The notes below the pieces were generated by a model. It did no database searches. It was not told where the DNA came from and worked only from the letters and a program-made list of their open reading frames with translations. Below are positions 52,205 through 60,661 of a DNA stretch of 64,000 nt, piece after piece (within the stretch, counting starts at the first letter, position 1; each line of letters starts with the position of its first letter). The position numbers and the translations under genes are program-made. Source of the stretch: JAOSJT01 sp035362335 (GTDB lineage Bacteria > Bacteroidota > Ignavibacteria > SZUA-365); assembly GCA_035362335.1 (NCBI GenBank), contig DAOSDL010000001.1:62001-126000 (forward strand), given 5' to 3'.

Positions 52205-53497
52205 GTGGCATTGATCTACGCTGTCGGCGTCAATCACCATTCCGCGCCCGTGAAGGTGCGCGAATGCCTGCATCTGTCCGACGAAGAGATCGAGGACTTT
52301 CTCCGCCGCCACACCGGGAGCTTGTTCCGCGAGGCGAGCATCGTTTCCACCTGCAATCGCACGGAGTTGTACGCCCTGCCGATGAGCGAGGACATCGATG
52401 GCGATGCACTGATTCGCGCGCTGAGGGAAATGCGTCCACGCGAGAAATTCGATGACACGCAGTTTTTCCGCTTCTTCAGTTGCGGAGCGGTGGCGCATCT
52501 GTTTCGCGTTGCCTCGGCGGTGGATTCGCAAATCCTCGGCGACATGCAAATTCTCAATCAGGTGAAGCAGTCCTACGAGCTTGCCGTGCGCACGGGTGCG
52601 GTGGGCAATGTGTTCAACCATCTGTACATGGGCGCATTGCACACGGGGAAACGCGTGCGCAATGAAACCGCCATCGGTATCGGAGCGGTGTCGGTGAGTT
52701 TCGCGGCGGTGGAGTTGGCCAGGAAAATTTTCGCCGATTTGCACGGCAAGCACGTGCTGATCATTGGCAGCGGAGAAACCGGCGCGTTGGCCGCGCGGCA
52801 TTTGCTGGAAAAAGGCGTGGACAATATCGCCGTCACCAACCGCACGCATGAGAAAGCGATGGCTCTGGCCGACGAGATTCGCGGCCGCGCGATGCGCTTC
52901 GAAAGCTTTCCCGAGTTGTTGCACGAATTCGACATGATCGTGTCGGCCACATCCGCACCCACGCATGTGGTGAGTCACGATGCGGTGAAACGCGCGATGA
53001 AAAAAAGGCAGAATCGTCCGCTGCTCATCCTCGACCTCGCCGTGCCGCGCGATGTCGAGCCTGCGGTGAACGAATTACCGAACGTGTTTCTCCGCGATCT
53101 GGATTCGATACAGAACATCATCGACCAGAATCTCGAACAGCGCCGCCAGCAGATTCCGAAAGCCGACGCCATCGTGACCGAGGAAGTGGTGAACTTTTTC
53201 CTCTGGTTCAACACGCTCGAGGCCGCGCCCACCATTCAGCAACTGCGCGACAAGTTCGAGCAGATTCGCGTGGCCGAACTCGAGCGCTTCCGCAATCGCA
53301 TCGATGCAACGTCGCTGGAGACCGTGGACGTACTGACGCGACGCATCATCAACAAACTGCTGCATCCCACCATGGTGTCGATCAAAAAACCGGCGTACGA
53401 CAGCAGCGAACTTTCCACGCGCATTCAACTGGTGCGCGATCTCTTCGATCTCGAAGAAGATTCCGGCGATACTTCACAAAGCAATGGCACGCAATGA
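52205..53497 (+). CDS. hemA: Glutamyl-tRNA reductase
   Basis: 430 residues. It reduces Glu-tRNA(Glu) to glutamate-1-semialdehyde with NADPH, the first committed step of haem synthesis. The catalytic Cys is C50 in VSTCNRTELY, with VDSQILGDMQILNQVK, and the NADPH motif IIGSGETG near residue 185. The C-terminal dimerisation helix ends RRIINKLLHPT. The start is GTG at 52205. The stop overlaps the hemC start (ATGA). The enzyme is often controlled by haem-dependent degradation; no such element is visible. Confidence 0.97.
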   Translation: MALIYAVGVNHHSAPVKVRECLHLSDEEIEDFLRRHTGSLFREASIVSTCNRTELYALPMSEDIDGDALIRALREMRPREKFDDTQFFRFFSCGAVAHLFRVASAVDSQILGDMQILNQVKQSYELAVRTGAVGNVFNHLYMGALHTGKRVRNETAIGIGAVSVSFAAVELARKIFADLHGKHVLIIGSGETGALAARHLLEKGVDNIAVTNRTHEKAMALADEIRGRAMRFESFPELLHEFDMIVSATSAPTHVVSHDAVKRAMKKRQNRPLLILDLAVPRDVEPAVNELPNVFLRDLDSIQNIIDQNLEQRRQQIPKADAIVTEEVVNFFLWFNTLEAAPTIQQLRDKFEQIRVAELERFRNRIDATSLETVDVLTRRIINKLLHPTMVSIKKPAYDSSELSTRIQLVRDLFDLEEDSGDTSQSNGTQ

Positions 53498-54429
53498 AGA
53501 AACGAGTGGTCATCGGCACGCGCGGCAGCGCGCTCGCACTCTGGCAGGCGGAACATGTTCAGCGCGTGCTGAAACGCGCGCACCGTCGCCTCGAGGTCGA
53601 ATTGCACATCATCAAAACCAAGGGCGACAAGATTCTCGATCAATCGCTGTCGAAAATCGGTGACAAGGGGCTGTTCACACGCGAAATCGAACACGCCCTG
53701 CTAGACGGGCGCGTGGACATCGCCGTGCACAGTCTGAAGGATTTGCCCACCGAAACTCCCGCCGGACTCCGCATCGCGGCCATTACCGAGCGTGAGGTGG
53801 TGAACGATGTGCTGATTTCCCGCACGGCACGCTCGCTGGCCGAGCTGCGCGAAGGCGCGGTGGTGGCCACCGGCAGTCTGCGCCGCACCGCGCAGTTGCT
53901 GCATCTGCGGCCGGACCTGCGCATTGTGGACATTCGCGGCAATCTCAACACGCGCATGGAAAAATTCGACGGCGCGGATTGGGACGGCATGCTGCTGGCC
54001 TACGCGGGCGTGAAACGTCTCGGCTGGGAGCATCGCATCGCGCATGTGATTCCCACTACGCACTTACTGCCTGCCGTGGGACAAGGCGCCCTGGGCGTGG
54101 AAATTCGCGATGGCGACGACGACACCGCCGCCGTGGTGGCCTGCCTGCATCATGCCGAAACAGCGGCCGCGGCCGTGGCCGAACGCGCCCTGCTGCGCAC
54201 GCTCGAAGGCGGCTGCCAGATTCCCATCGGCGCCTGGGCGCGCATGGATGGCGGGCGTCTGCTGCTCGACGCCATGGTGGCCAGTATCGATGGAACGATC
54301 CGTCTGGATACGCGCGGCACGACCAAGGATTTGGCAAAAGCGGAAGCACTCGGCGTGCGCGTGGCCAATAAGTTGCTGGCCAACGGTGCGCGCGACATTC
54401 TCGATGCCATTCGTGGAGGAGCTGCGTAG
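53494..54429 (+). CDS. hemC: Hydroxymethylbilane synthase
   Basis: 311 residues. It polymerises four porphobilinogen units to hydroxymethylbilane. The dipyrromethane-cofactor Cys is C241 in LEGGCQIPIG (E. coli C242). Other motifs: IGTRGSALALWQAEHV at the start, HSLKDLPTETPAGL (the catalytic Asp is in this KDLP-type segment), and GSLRRTAQLL. It overlaps hemA by 4 bases (ATGA) and is followed by hemD three bases after the stop. Confidence 0.97.
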   Translation: MKKRVVIGTRGSALALWQAEHVQRVLKRAHRRLEVELHIIKTKGDKILDQSLSKIGDKGLFTREIEHALLDGRVDIAVHSLKDLPTETPAGLRIAAITEREVVNDVLISRTARSLAELREGAVVATGSLRRTAQLLHLRPDLRIVDIRGNLNTRMEKFDGADWDGMLLAYAGVKRLGWEHRIAHVIPTTHLLPAVGQGALGVEIRDGDDDTAAVVACLHHAETAAAAVAERALLRTLEGGCQIPIGAWARMDGGRLLLDAMVASIDGTIRLDTRGTTKDLAKAEALGVRVANKLLANGARDILDAIRGGAA

Positions 54430-54432
54430 GCC

Positions 54433-55179
54433 ATGCTGCTCCGCACGGTGCTGAATACGAGGCCCGAGAAAGGCGTGTTCGACGACCTGCTGCATGAGGC
54501 GGGACGTACCGTGTTGCATGTGCCGATGTTGCGCATCGAGGATCCCGAGCGCTGGGACGCCCTCGATGCAGCGCTGGACCGTCCCGCGCAATGGGACGGC
54601 ATTGTACTCACCAGTCCCATTGCCGCGCGCTATTTCGCGCGCCGTGTGGAAGAGCGGCATATTGATCCCACCGATCTGCCACCGCTGCACACCATCGGCA
54701 TGCCCACAGCGGCGGCCGCGCGTCGCGGGGGATTGCAGCCCGTGACCATCGCCGCATCGTCCTATGGCGCGGACATGCCGGCCGATCTCGGGGATGTGAA
54801 CGGGCGGCGCTTTTTGCAGCCCTGTTCGCCGATAGCGCGCGACGAAATTGTGGCCGCCATAGAAGAGCGCGGTGGCCATGTCGAGCAAATTGCCGCGTAC
54901 CGCGTTTTGCCGCCGGACGCGGAAGCAGTGGAGCAACTGCGGCATTTCGCGGAGAGAAGGGATTTCGATTGCGTGGCCTTTTTCTCTCCGTCGGCGGTGC
55001 AGCATTTCATCGACGTGCTGCCCGATTTTGCGCAGGGCAACATCGTCGTTGCGGTCATCGGCCGCACAACCGGGGAGGCCGCGACAAACGCGGGCCTCCG
55101 CGTGGACATTCTGCCCGCGCAGCAAAGCGCCGAAGCCGTGGCCGAGGCCATTCTCCGTTTCGCCGCGTCCGCCAACTGA
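54433..55179 (+). CDS. hemD: Uroporphyrinogen-III synthase
   Basis: 248 residues. It cyclises hydroxymethylbilane with inversion of ring D. The family is poorly conserved; the call rests on VLNTRPEKG at the start, WDGIVLTSPIAARYFARRV, VEQIAAYRV, CVAFFSPSAVQHFID and VIGRTTGEAATNAGLRVD in the right order, on length, and on its place between hemC and hemE. GGAG precedes the ATG. Confidence 0.92.
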   Translation: MLLRTVLNTRPEKGVFDDLLHEAGRTVLHVPMLRIEDPERWDALDAALDRPAQWDGIVLTSPIAARYFARRVEERHIDPTDLPPLHTIGMPTAAAARRGGLQPVTIAASSYGADMPADLGDVNGRRFLQPCSPIARDEIVAAIEERGGHVEQIAAYRVLPPDAEAVEQLRHFAERRDFDCVAFFSPSAVQHFIDVLPDFAQGNIVVAVIGRTTGEAATNAGLRVDILPAQQSAEAVAEAILRFAASAN

Positions 55180-55216
55180 CATTTTTTCACAAAAGATACA
55201 CGACTCCGGATTTACC

Positions 55217-56287
55217 ATGCCCACATTACAGAACGACCTCCTGCTCCGCGCCGCGCGCCGGCAAGCCACCGAACGCACTCCGGTCTGGATGATGCGTCAG
55301 GCCGGGCGCTACCTTCCTGAGTATCGCGCGGTGCGCGCGGGGACGGATTTCATCACCCTCTGCCGCACTCCGGAGCTGGCCGCCGAAGTCACCGTGCAAC
55401 CCGTGGACATCGTGGGCGTGGATGCCGCCATCATTTTCTCCGATATTCTCGTGGTGCCCGAGGCCATGGGCATGGAATTTCTGATGGAAGAGGGCAAAGG
55501 TGGTCCACGCTTTCCCTCGCCGCTGCGCAGTCGCGCCGATATCGACGCGTTGCAGGTGGATGGCGCGGTGGAGCGACTGCGCTACGTGTACGACGCGCTT
55601 GCCACCACGCGCCGCGCCCTTGCCGGACGAGTACCGCTCATCGGCTTCGCCGGTGCACCGTGGACGCTCGCGTCCTACGCCGTGGAGGGCGGGAGTTCGA
55701 AAAATTTCGACATCGTGAAACGCATGTTGTACGATGAACCCGAGAGCATGCACGCGTTGTTGTCGAAGCTGGCGGATGTGGTGACGGCCTATCTCATCGA
55801 GCAGACCAAGGCCGGTGCCGATATCGTGCAGATCTTCGATACCTGGGCCGGTGTGCTGTCCAAGGATGCCTTTCTCGAATTTTCCATGCCGTACATCATG
55901 CGCATTGTCGAGGAGGTGAAATCCGCCACCGATGTGCCGGTGATTGTCTTCGCCAAGGGCGCGAATTCCTCGCTGCGCGAGCTTGCCGACAGCGGCGCCG
56001 ATGTGCTCGGGCTGGACTGGACAGTGGATATCGGCGAAGTGCGCACCGCCATCGGCGACAAGGTGGCCTTGCAGGGCAATCTGGATCCCGTGGCGCTGTA
56101 CGCCTCGCCCGAGAGCATACGCGAAGAGGTGCGCAACATACTTTCGTGGTACGGCAACAATCCCGGCCACATTTTCAATCTCGGTCACGGCATTCTTCCC
56201 ACCGTGCCGGTGGAGCATGCGCGAGCAATGATTCAGGCGGTAAAAGACATTTCGACGGAATTGCGCGCCAGCGAAGCGGGCGCATGA
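55217..56287 (+). CDS. hemE: Uroporphyrinogen decarboxylase
   Basis: 356 residues from the ATG at 55217; the open frame to 54872 overlaps hemD and is not coding. It removes four carboxyl groups from uroporphyrinogen III. The signature PVWMMRQAGRYLPEYR holds the substrate Arg residues; also IIFSDILVVPEAMG (with the catalytic Asp in the SDIL segment), GFAGAPWTLASY, and FNLGHGILP near the end. No cofactor is needed. It starts 37 bases after hemD. Confidence 0.97.
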   Translation: MPTLQNDLLLRAARRQATERTPVWMMRQAGRYLPEYRAVRAGTDFITLCRTPELAAEVTVQPVDIVGVDAAIIFSDILVVPEAMGMEFLMEEGKGGPRFPSPLRSRADIDALQVDGAVERLRYVYDALATTRRALAGRVPLIGFAGAPWTLASYAVEGGSSKNFDIVKRMLYDEPESMHALLSKLADVVTAYLIEQTKAGADIVQIFDTWAGVLSKDAFLEFSMPYIMRIVEEVKSATDVPVIVFAKGANSSLRELADSGADVLGLDWTVDIGEVRTAIGDKVALQGNLDPVALYASPESIREEVRNILSWYGNNPGHIFNLGHGILPTVPVEHARAMIQAVKDISTELRASEAGA

Positions 56288-56306
56288 CACAGCGGAAAGG
56301 AAGAGC

Positions 56307-57704
56307 ATGAGCACGGCCATACATCAATTCGACGGCATCGACACCGCGTTGCTGCAAAAGTACTCGCGCCCCGGTCCGCGCTATACCAGCTATCCCACCG
56401 CGCCGGTGTTCACCGCCGATTTCGGTGCCGATGATTATCTGCGCGAAATCCGCGCCACCAACGGCGAGGGTTCGCTGCCGCCGCTTTCGCTGTACCATCA
56501 CATTCCCTTCTGCGACACGCTGTGCTACTTCTGCGGCTGCAACATGATGGTGACGCGCGATCGCGCGAAAATCAACAGCTACGTGGGGTATGTGAAAAAG
56601 GAGATGGAACTCCTCCGTCCGCTGATTCGTGAAGATCGCATCGTCACGCAGCTGGCCTGGGGTGGAGGCACGCCCACGTATTTGCATCCCGAGGAAATTC
56701 GGGATCTGGCCGGACGCACGCGCGAGCTGTTTCCTTTCGCCGACGATGTTGAAGCCGGTGTGGAAATCGATCCGCGCGACATGACGCGCGATCATCTCGT
56801 GGCTTTGAAGGAAGGAGGTTTCAATCGCGTGTCGATGGGCGTGCAGGATTTCAATCCGCGTGTGCAGCAGGCGGTGAACCGCATTCAGCCCGAGGACATG
56901 ACGCGTGAGGTGTTGGACTGGGCTCGCGAGCTGGGCTTCATGAGCATCAACCTCGATCTCATTTACGGCCTGCCGTTTCAGACTGTGGAGACCTTTCAGG
57001 AAACACTCGAGCGCATCATCGACATCGATCCCGATCGCATCGCCGTGTTCAACTACGCGCATGTGCCGTGGATGAAAAAGCACATGTCGCTGATCCGCGC
57101 CGAGGATTTACCCACGCCCGAGGAAAAATTGCGCATCACCGTGCGCACCATCGAAATGCTGAACGCGGCGGGCTATGTGTACGTGGGTATGGATCACTTT
57201 GCCAAACCCGACAACGAATTGGCCGTGGCCCAGCGCAACGGAACGCTATATCGCAATTTCCAGGGCTACACCACGCATGCCGGTGCCGATTTGTACGGCT
57301 TCGGCATCACCAGCATCGGGCAATTCGCACGCATGTACGCGCAGAACGCGAAAACCCTGCCCGAGTACTACGCCGCTCTCGACGCAGGGCGTGTGAGCAC
57401 ACATGTGGGATACCGCCTCTCCGACGACGACGTGTTGCGACGCGACGTAATCATGACGCTGATGTGCGATTTCGCCATCGATAAACGCAGCATCGAACAC
57501 CGCTACGGCATTGTGTTCGACGAGTACTTCGCCGATGTGCCTGAGCGGCTTCAGGAGCTGGTGGACGACGGTCTGGTGACTATCACGTCCGATGCCATCA
57601 CGGTCAACGGCATGGGCATACTCGTGATTCGCAATGTGGCGATGGCCTTCGATGCGTATTTGCCGGCACAGCGCGAGAAGCAGATTTTTTCACGCACCGT
57701 ATGA
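56307..57704 (+). CDS. hemN: Oxygen-independent coproporphyrinogen III oxidase
   Basis: 465 residues, a radical-SAM enzyme. It decarboxylates two propionates of coproporphyrinogen III without oxygen. The Fe-S ligands are C69, C73 and C76 (FCDTLCYFCGC). The HemN-specific sequence after them (MMVTRDRAKINSYVGYVKKE), then WGGGTPTYL, FNRVSMGVQDFN, NLDLIYGLPFQT and GMDHFAKPDNELAVAQ, matches genuine E. coli-type HemN and not the haem chaperone HemW. It is the only coproporphyrinogen oxidase in the window; no hemF is seen. It begins 19 bases after hemE. Confidence 0.96.
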   Translation: MSTAIHQFDGIDTALLQKYSRPGPRYTSYPTAPVFTADFGADDYLREIRATNGEGSLPPLSLYHHIPFCDTLCYFCGCNMMVTRDRAKINSYVGYVKKEMELLRPLIREDRIVTQLAWGGGTPTYLHPEEIRDLAGRTRELFPFADDVEAGVEIDPRDMTRDHLVALKEGGFNRVSMGVQDFNPRVQQAVNRIQPEDMTREVLDWARELGFMSINLDLIYGLPFQTVETFQETLERIIDIDPDRIAVFNYAHVPWMKKHMSLIRAEDLPTPEEKLRITVRTIEMLNAAGYVYVGMDHFAKPDNELAVAQRNGTLYRNFQGYTTHAGADLYGFGITSIGQFARMYAQNAKTLPEYYAALDAGRVSTHVGYRLSDDDVLRRDVIMTLMCDFAIDKRSIEHRYGIVFDEYFADVPERLQELVDDGLVTITSDAITVNGMGILVIRNVAMAFDAYLPAQREKQIFSRTV

Positions 57705-57778
57705 TACAGGACAGGCGGGGCTGAAATGCCTCACGCAAAGGCCTGGCGATGTTCACTTCCAGATTCTGCACAGGAGAT

Positions 57779-58792
57779 ATGAACGATCTCGGCGTAATAC
57801 TTCTCAACATGGGCGGTCCGACCTCGCTGGACGCCGTGCGTCCCTTTCTCGAGAACCTGTTTCTCGACAAGGAAATCATTTCCTTCGGGCCGATGGAGTT
57901 TGCGCGCAAGCCGTTGGCGCGCTTCATCGCGAAAAAGCGCGCCGAAATCGTGAAGGAGAACTACGCGATGATCGGCGGCAAATCGCCCATCGCCGAACTC
58001 TCACGGCAGCAAGCCGATGCCTTGCAGGATCGCCTGCGCGCCTACTATGCCGGCATTGTGCGCGTGCGCGTGGAGGTGGGCTTCAGCTACTGGCATCCCT
58101 TCATTGCCGAAGCCGTGCAGCGGCTGGACGAGGATGGCTTTCGTGAGGTGTTTCTCATGCCGCTGTATCCGCATTACTCGAAAACCACCACGGGCTCCTG
58201 TTTCAAAACCTGGCGCGGCATACAGCGCACGCGGGGCGAGCGCCGCTTCCGGGTGCAGAGCGTGAAATCCTACCACGCGCATCCGGATTACCTCGCCGCC
58301 ATCAATCAGCGCATCGACGAGGGCTTGCGGCGCTTTCCCGCCGAACACCGCGGCGGAGTGACGCTGCTGTTCAGCGCCCACGGTACGCCCGTGAAACTGG
58401 TGGAGCAGGGCGATCCCTATTCGAAACAGATACGCGCAACGGTGGAGGAAGTGATGCGGCTGCGCACGGATGCGCTGCCGTACCACCTCAGCTTCCAGAG
58501 CAAGGTGGGTCCGGCAAAATGGCTGGAACCCGATACGGTGAAAAAAACCGAAGAACTCGCCCGCCGCGGCGTGCGTGATATGCTTGTGGTGCCCGTGGCC
58601 TTCGTCACCGATCATATCGAAACCCTGCATGAATTGAACATCGAATTGCGCCACACTGCGGAACAATGCGGCATGCGGCAATTCGAAGTCATGCCCGCCC
58701 TCAACGATTCCGCCCTGTACATCGATGCGCTCGCGCGGCAAATCATCGAGCGCATGCAACGACGCGCGCAGCTGAAGGACGCACAGCGATGA
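57779..58792 (+). CDS. hemH: Ferrochelatase
   Basis: 337 residues from the ATG at 57779 (AGGAG at a good distance). It inserts Fe(II) into protoporphyrin (or coproporphyrin). Motifs: GVILLNMGGPTSLDAV at the start, VGFSYWHPFIAEAVQRL, FSAHGTPVKLVEQGDPY with the iron-site His, and AFVTDHIETLHELNIEL with the Glu of the active site. No C-terminal Fe-S cysteine set is present. It sits 74 bases after hemN, a bit further than its neighbours, but the hemY start overlaps its stop (ATGA). Confidence 0.96.
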   Translation: MNDLGVILLNMGGPTSLDAVRPFLENLFLDKEIISFGPMEFARKPLARFIAKKRAEIVKENYAMIGGKSPIAELSRQQADALQDRLRAYYAGIVRVRVEVGFSYWHPFIAEAVQRLDEDGFREVFLMPLYPHYSKTTTGSCFKTWRGIQRTRGERRFRVQSVKSYHAHPDYLAAINQRIDEGLRRFPAEHRGGVTLLFSAHGTPVKLVEQGDPYSKQIRATVEEVMRLRTDALPYHLSFQSKVGPAKWLEPDTVKKTEELARRGVRDMLVVPVAFVTDHIETLHELNIELRHTAEQCGMRQFEVMPALNDSALYIDALARQIIERMQRRAQLKDAQR

Positions 58793-60189
58793 GCGATACA
58801 CAGCATTTCGACGCCATCGTTGTGGGCGCGGGAATCTCGGGACTGACCACGGCGCTGCTGTTACAGCGCGCGGGGAAGCGTGTGCTGCTACTGGAAGCCG
58901 CTACGCGCGTGGGGGGAGCCATTCGCAGCGAACGCCGCGACGGCTGGCTGATCGAAGCCGGACCGAACAGCACGCTCGAAACCACGCCACTGCTCACCGA
59001 ACTCATCCGCGATGTGGGCGCGGAGCATGGCAAGCTGTATGCGAACGACAGCTCGAAGAATCGCTACATCCTGCGCGATGGACAGTTGCGCGCTTTGCCC
59101 ATGTCGCCGCCGGCATTCGTGCGCAGCAGCTTGTTCTCCGGCAAGGCGAAGCTTCGCCTGTTTCGCGAACCTTTCATCCCGCCTTCGGCTCCCGATGCCG
59201 AAGAGAGCGTGGCGGATTTCGTGCGCCGGCGCCTGGGCAACGAGTTTCTCGACTATGCCATCAATCCCTTTGTGGCCGGCGTGTACGCGGGCGACCCCGA
59301 GCAACTCGATGTGCGCGCCGCGTTTCCCAAACTGCATGCGCTCGAGCAAACGTACGGCAGTTTGATCAAGGGCACGATTCGTGGCGCGCGCGAGCGCAAG
59401 CGGCGTGGCGAGGAGAGCAAGCAAAGCGCGCGCATGTTCTCGTTCCGCGACGGCATGCAAACCCTTACCGACGCCATTGCCGCAGGTCTCGCGCATGTAC
59501 GCACAGGTGTGCACATCGACCGCCTCGAAGCGGACGCTGCCTCGGGTGCCGCGCCGTATGTGCTGCACTACACGATCGATGGAGCATCTGGATGCGGCAC
59601 GGCCGATGTGCTCGTACTCGCGGTTCCCGCCGATGCGGCCGCACGGCTGTCATCCCCGTTGCTGCCCGCCTTATCGCCGCTGCTCGAAGCCATTCCCTAT
59701 CCGCCTGTGGCCGAAGTGCTCACGGGCTTCGCGCCCGCTCCGGGCATGCATGCGCTGGACGGCTTCGGTTTTCTGATCCCGCGCGTCGAACGCCGACGCA
59801 TACTCGGCACCATTTTTTCCAGCAGTATTTTCTCCGACCGCGCTCCCGACGGTCACGCCCTGCTGACGACCTTCGTGGGTGGCATGCGCCAACCCGACGA
59901 GGCGCTGAAATCCCACGACGACATTCTTGCCACGGCACTCGCGGAGCAACAGGCGCTGCTCGGCACGCCCTCACAGCCCGCGTTCGCGCATGTTACCAGC
60001 TGGAAGCGCGCCATACCGCAGTACGTGCGCGGTCATCTCGGCACAATGCGCGCAGTGGACGAAGCCGAAGCCGCGCGCCCCGGGCTGTTCTTCTGCGCAA
60101 ATTACCGGGGAGGAATTTCCGTGGGCGATTGCGTGAAATCCGCCCACGCCATTGCCGATGCGGCGCTGGCGCAATTGGGTCGCGCGTGA
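58789..60189 (+). CDS. hemY: Oxygen-dependent protoporphyrinogen (or coproporphyrinogen) oxidase, HemY type
   Basis: 466 residues, a monotopic flavoenzyme. It oxidises the porphyrinogen ring using O2. The FAD motif is IVVGAGISGLTTALLLQRAG at residues 10-29, followed by LLEAATRVGGAIRSE and GPNSTLE. Near the end, GLFFCANYRGGISVGDCVKSAHAIADAAL matches the C-terminal FAD motif. HemY-type enzymes act as protoporphyrinogen or, in the Gram-positive route, coproporphyrinogen oxidases; I cannot tell which. No HemQ, the marker of the second route, is here. It overlaps hemH by 4 bases and closes the operon. Confidence 0.95.
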   Translation: MSDTQHFDAIVVGAGISGLTTALLLQRAGKRVLLLEAATRVGGAIRSERRDGWLIEAGPNSTLETTPLLTELIRDVGAEHGKLYANDSSKNRYILRDGQLRALPMSPPAFVRSSLFSGKAKLRLFREPFIPPSAPDAEESVADFVRRRLGNEFLDYAINPFVAGVYAGDPEQLDVRAAFPKLHALEQTYGSLIKGTIRGARERKRRGEESKQSARMFSFRDGMQTLTDAIAAGLAHVRTGVHIDRLEADAASGAAPYVLHYTIDGASGCGTADVLVLAVPADAAARLSSPLLPALSPLLEAIPYPPVAEVLTGFAPAPGMHALDGFGFLIPRVERRRILGTIFSSSIFSDRAPDGHALLTTFVGGMRQPDEALKSHDDILATALAEQQALLGTPSQPAFAHVTSWKRAIPQYVRGHLGTMRAVDEAEAARPGLFFCANYRGGISVGDCVKSAHAIADAALAQLGRA

Positions 60190-60661
60190 ATTCCGACCGG
60201 AATTGCAGCAGGAAAAAAGAGGGGAGCGTTAGACAGCGTGCTGCAGTAGGCGGACAAACTCTTCACTGAAGGGGTGATACTCCCATCGATGTCGACATTG
60301 ATGTAGACCACGTTGTACCCGGATCGGGCGACTGCAATCAGTGGCTCAAGCCCGGACTCAGCGTTTGATGAGGCGCGTTATATGTCGTTGCAAAGGGCGT
60401 TCAGCATCGAGCGTGGGGGAAAGAGAGCAGAGTTCGCGTGTCAATTCCCACACCATGTCCATGCGTTCCTCGGGAGTTCCGGGGACGGGTGTGGGCTTGG
60501 GTTGTTCATGCAAGCGCTATTTTTTAATGATGCCACGTTCCATGTTTCAACATACGAGAGTGCTTGTCTCGCACACAAGGCCATTGAACATCAAGCGTTG
60601 CGCGTGGTGAAACGCGCAATACGCTCTCGTGCTCCGAGGGGAAATACGGAGCACCACAGCA
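60190..60661. other. 472-bp stretch between the haem operon and the edge gene
   Basis: It holds the small minus-strand ORF at 60358-60513 and, 130 bases further on the minus strand, a short fragment (about 60229-60300) reading HRWEYHPFSEEFVRLLQHAV before a TAA. No terminator with a clear U-tract follows hemY; a 7-bp palindrome, AATTCCG-AC-CGGAATT, sits at its stop. Confidence 0.5.
60358..60513 (-). pseudogene. Small ORF of an apparent decayed two-gene module
   Basis: 51 codons reading from a TTG at 60513: LHEQPKPTPVPGTPEERMDM then VWELTRELCSLSPTLDAERP and LQRHITRLIKR. The pattern P-E-E-R-(L/M)-x-M-V-W-x-L-T ... L-Q-R-H-(V/I)-x-R-x-I-R resembles small proteins that precede nucleotidyltransferase-like genes in many genomes (recalled, not searched). 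There is no ATG, and the likely partner downstream is only a fragment. I therefore mark it as a remnant, but a functional TTG-started gene is possible. Confidence 0.5.

Noticed and set aside
56307..57704. HemW (haem chaperone) in place of HemN
   Set aside because: The sequence after the Fe-S cysteines and the GMDHFAKPDNELAVAQ segment match genuine HemN.
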